This document shows, piece by piece, positions 62,731-64,000 of a stretch of 64,000 bases of DNA (position 1 is its first letter; every line of letters begins with the position of its first letter). Origin of the DNA: Gorsachius magnificus (Eukaryota > Chordata > Aves > Pelecaniformes > Ardeidae); NCBI GenBank assembly GCA_034008185.1, contig CM067109.1, positions 34,256,885 to 34,320,884 on the forward strand, written 5' to 3'. Made by a program: the position numbers and the translations under genes. Under the pieces are notes generated by a model. It was not told the origin of the DNA and did no database searches. It was given only the letters and a program-made list of their open reading frames with translations.

Positions 62731-64000
62731 CAAGCAAGGAAATAAGCAAAGCAGTAGCTGACTTTTTCTCTTGCTTTGGGATTTGTTTTAAGGGATTGGA
62801 AAGTAGAGAAACAGATCTCATTATTTTAATTGTGTAAAAAGAAAACAAAACATAACAATAAGAATTAACTTGAGTGATTTGTTTCATTTTGGGCAATTCC
62901 TGGATACTATCTTAAGAAATCCAAAGGACAGGAGGTAAAAAGGGGAAACAACTATCAAAGATCATGGAGACAAGTTTAACTTAAAATCCTGCTACACTGC
63001 TTTGAATGTGATAGGATACCTGCCAAGTATTTGGATATCAGTGAGCATGATAGACTGCAGACAAATAAAACCAAATCTGACTATTCAGATTTCCTACTTA
63101 CTCAAGTGTAAGTGCATGTCCACCCTCTGTGTGGCATCCACATGGGCCCGTTAGCTGACACGCCAGCTGCCGGTCCTTTTTTGAGAGGTCATTCTGGTAC
63201 CCATCATATGCGATCAAGAGTTTATGACATTATGCTGGCAGTGATGGGGAGGAAGTCTTTGGCAGGCAGGTTAATCAGCTTTTAACATTTTCAAAAATTG
63301 ATTACAATGCAAAATTAAGAATCTTAATGCTGACCTCCTTTGCATCAGAAAGGAGCTGATATTTGGATCTGTGGGTGAAGGGGGATGGTGCAAGCATAGG
63401 CCTCATCTCCCTGCAACCACAACATACTTGCAGCTGGTCTGACAGTTCAACTGGAGGTGTGGTACAAAGCAGAGAGCTAACTGGCCCATCTGTTTTAAAA
63501 GCATTTGGAGTCACAGGTGAATAAGTCATGAGGGAAAGCACATTTCTCACTAAGTGACCAGATTTTTCATGTGTGCATTCATAGCCACTGTTATTATGTT
63601 CTCATTTTAATTTTATTGCCACAATTGCATTCTCAATGTTTTGTTGTGATGCTTTGACGCTTTTCTGAAATTGAGGGGGAAATGACTCAGGAGTGCTATG
63701 AAAATATGAGTAGGTTTGTTTCTATCCAGTACTTGATTCACTTCCAGGTAGTTCTGTTCGTTTTCAGAACAGCAGGGAAAAAAGCAATGCTCCAATTAAT
63801 AATTTTTAAAACTTGCAGTTTAAAAAGGTGGGTTTTTTTTCTGAAGCTGTGACAATACCAGGAGAAATTATAAGAGAACTGTTAAGCTGTTCTGCATAAA
63901 CCAGAAGCAAACAGATTTTATTTAAGAAGATGTAAGTATACAAGAATATGAAGAATGCATTAATAGGTATGAACATACCATAGTTAATGGCAGTGGAGCA
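62731..64000. other. Unassigned sequence at the right end
   Basis: No gene was recognised. A short GC-richer stretch at 63120-63260 ('gtgtggcatccacatgggcccgttagctgacacg') does not match a family I know. The window ends in AT-rich DNA. Confidence 0.4.

Noticed and set aside
1..64000. CRISPR arrays, tRNA or rRNA genes, integrons, bacterial-type gene clusters
   Set aside because: None seen by reading. The repeat and base composition is that of a bird genome, and short direct repeats here are microsatellites or isolated duplications without regular spacers.

Overview
This window looks like avian nuclear DNA, probably from a neoavian or passerine-like bird. The main evidence is the repeat content. 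There are many CR1 (chicken repeat 1) LINE fragments, several ending in the diagnostic 3' tail of repeated 'attctgtgattctatga' units. There are solo LTRs of types common in birds (one starting TGTCCTGGTTTCAGCTGGGA, one starting TGGGTTTATGTG) and a decayed class III (ERVL-like) endogenous retrovirus pol. No bacterial-type gene organisation, operon, CRISPR array or phage structure is present. Almost every long open frame is intronic noise, repeat-derived or a by-product of GC richness.

Layout. 1-36.3 kb is AT-rich, non-coding-looking DNA carrying three LTR insertions (1319-1898, 3785-5178, 19181-19800), five CR1 fragments (15.5, 18.9, 26.8, 28.2-29.2 and 31.8-32.1 kb) and an ERVL-like pol remnant (24.6-27.6 kb) interrupted by one of them. 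36.6-38.6 kb is a strong TATA-less CpG island of about 2 kb with clustered GC boxes. It has a textbook + strand splice donor at its right edge (after 38537) and weaker - strand donors inside it. I read it as a promoter, possibly divergent. 38.6-64 kb is again AT-rich, intron-like DNA with two long CR1 copies (43.9-46.0 and 52.0-53.3 kb) and an older CR1/L3-like fragment at 62.5 kb.

Genes. No protein-coding gene could be named. A few splice-site-bounded open segments are listed as low-confidence exon candidates. Most are on the - strand left of the island: 22129-22198, 13860-13900, 9980-10159, 5717-5755, 5221-5252 and 2383-2414. Candidates on the + strand right of it are 39364-39413 and 41327-41456. 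The 13860-13900 and 9980-10159 pair is phase-compatible. By eye, the + strand is A/C-rich left of the island and T/G-rich right of it, at least to about 60 kb. That is the pattern expected if two genes are transcribed away from the island, but it needs a cumulative-skew calculation.

I found no convincing undescribed molecular system. The items most worth a second look are the possible divergent promoter with its skew flip, the 1.39 kb LTR-like element with a perfect 6-bp target duplication, the phase-compatible exon pair with a block open on both strands, and isolated CpG clusters outside the island.
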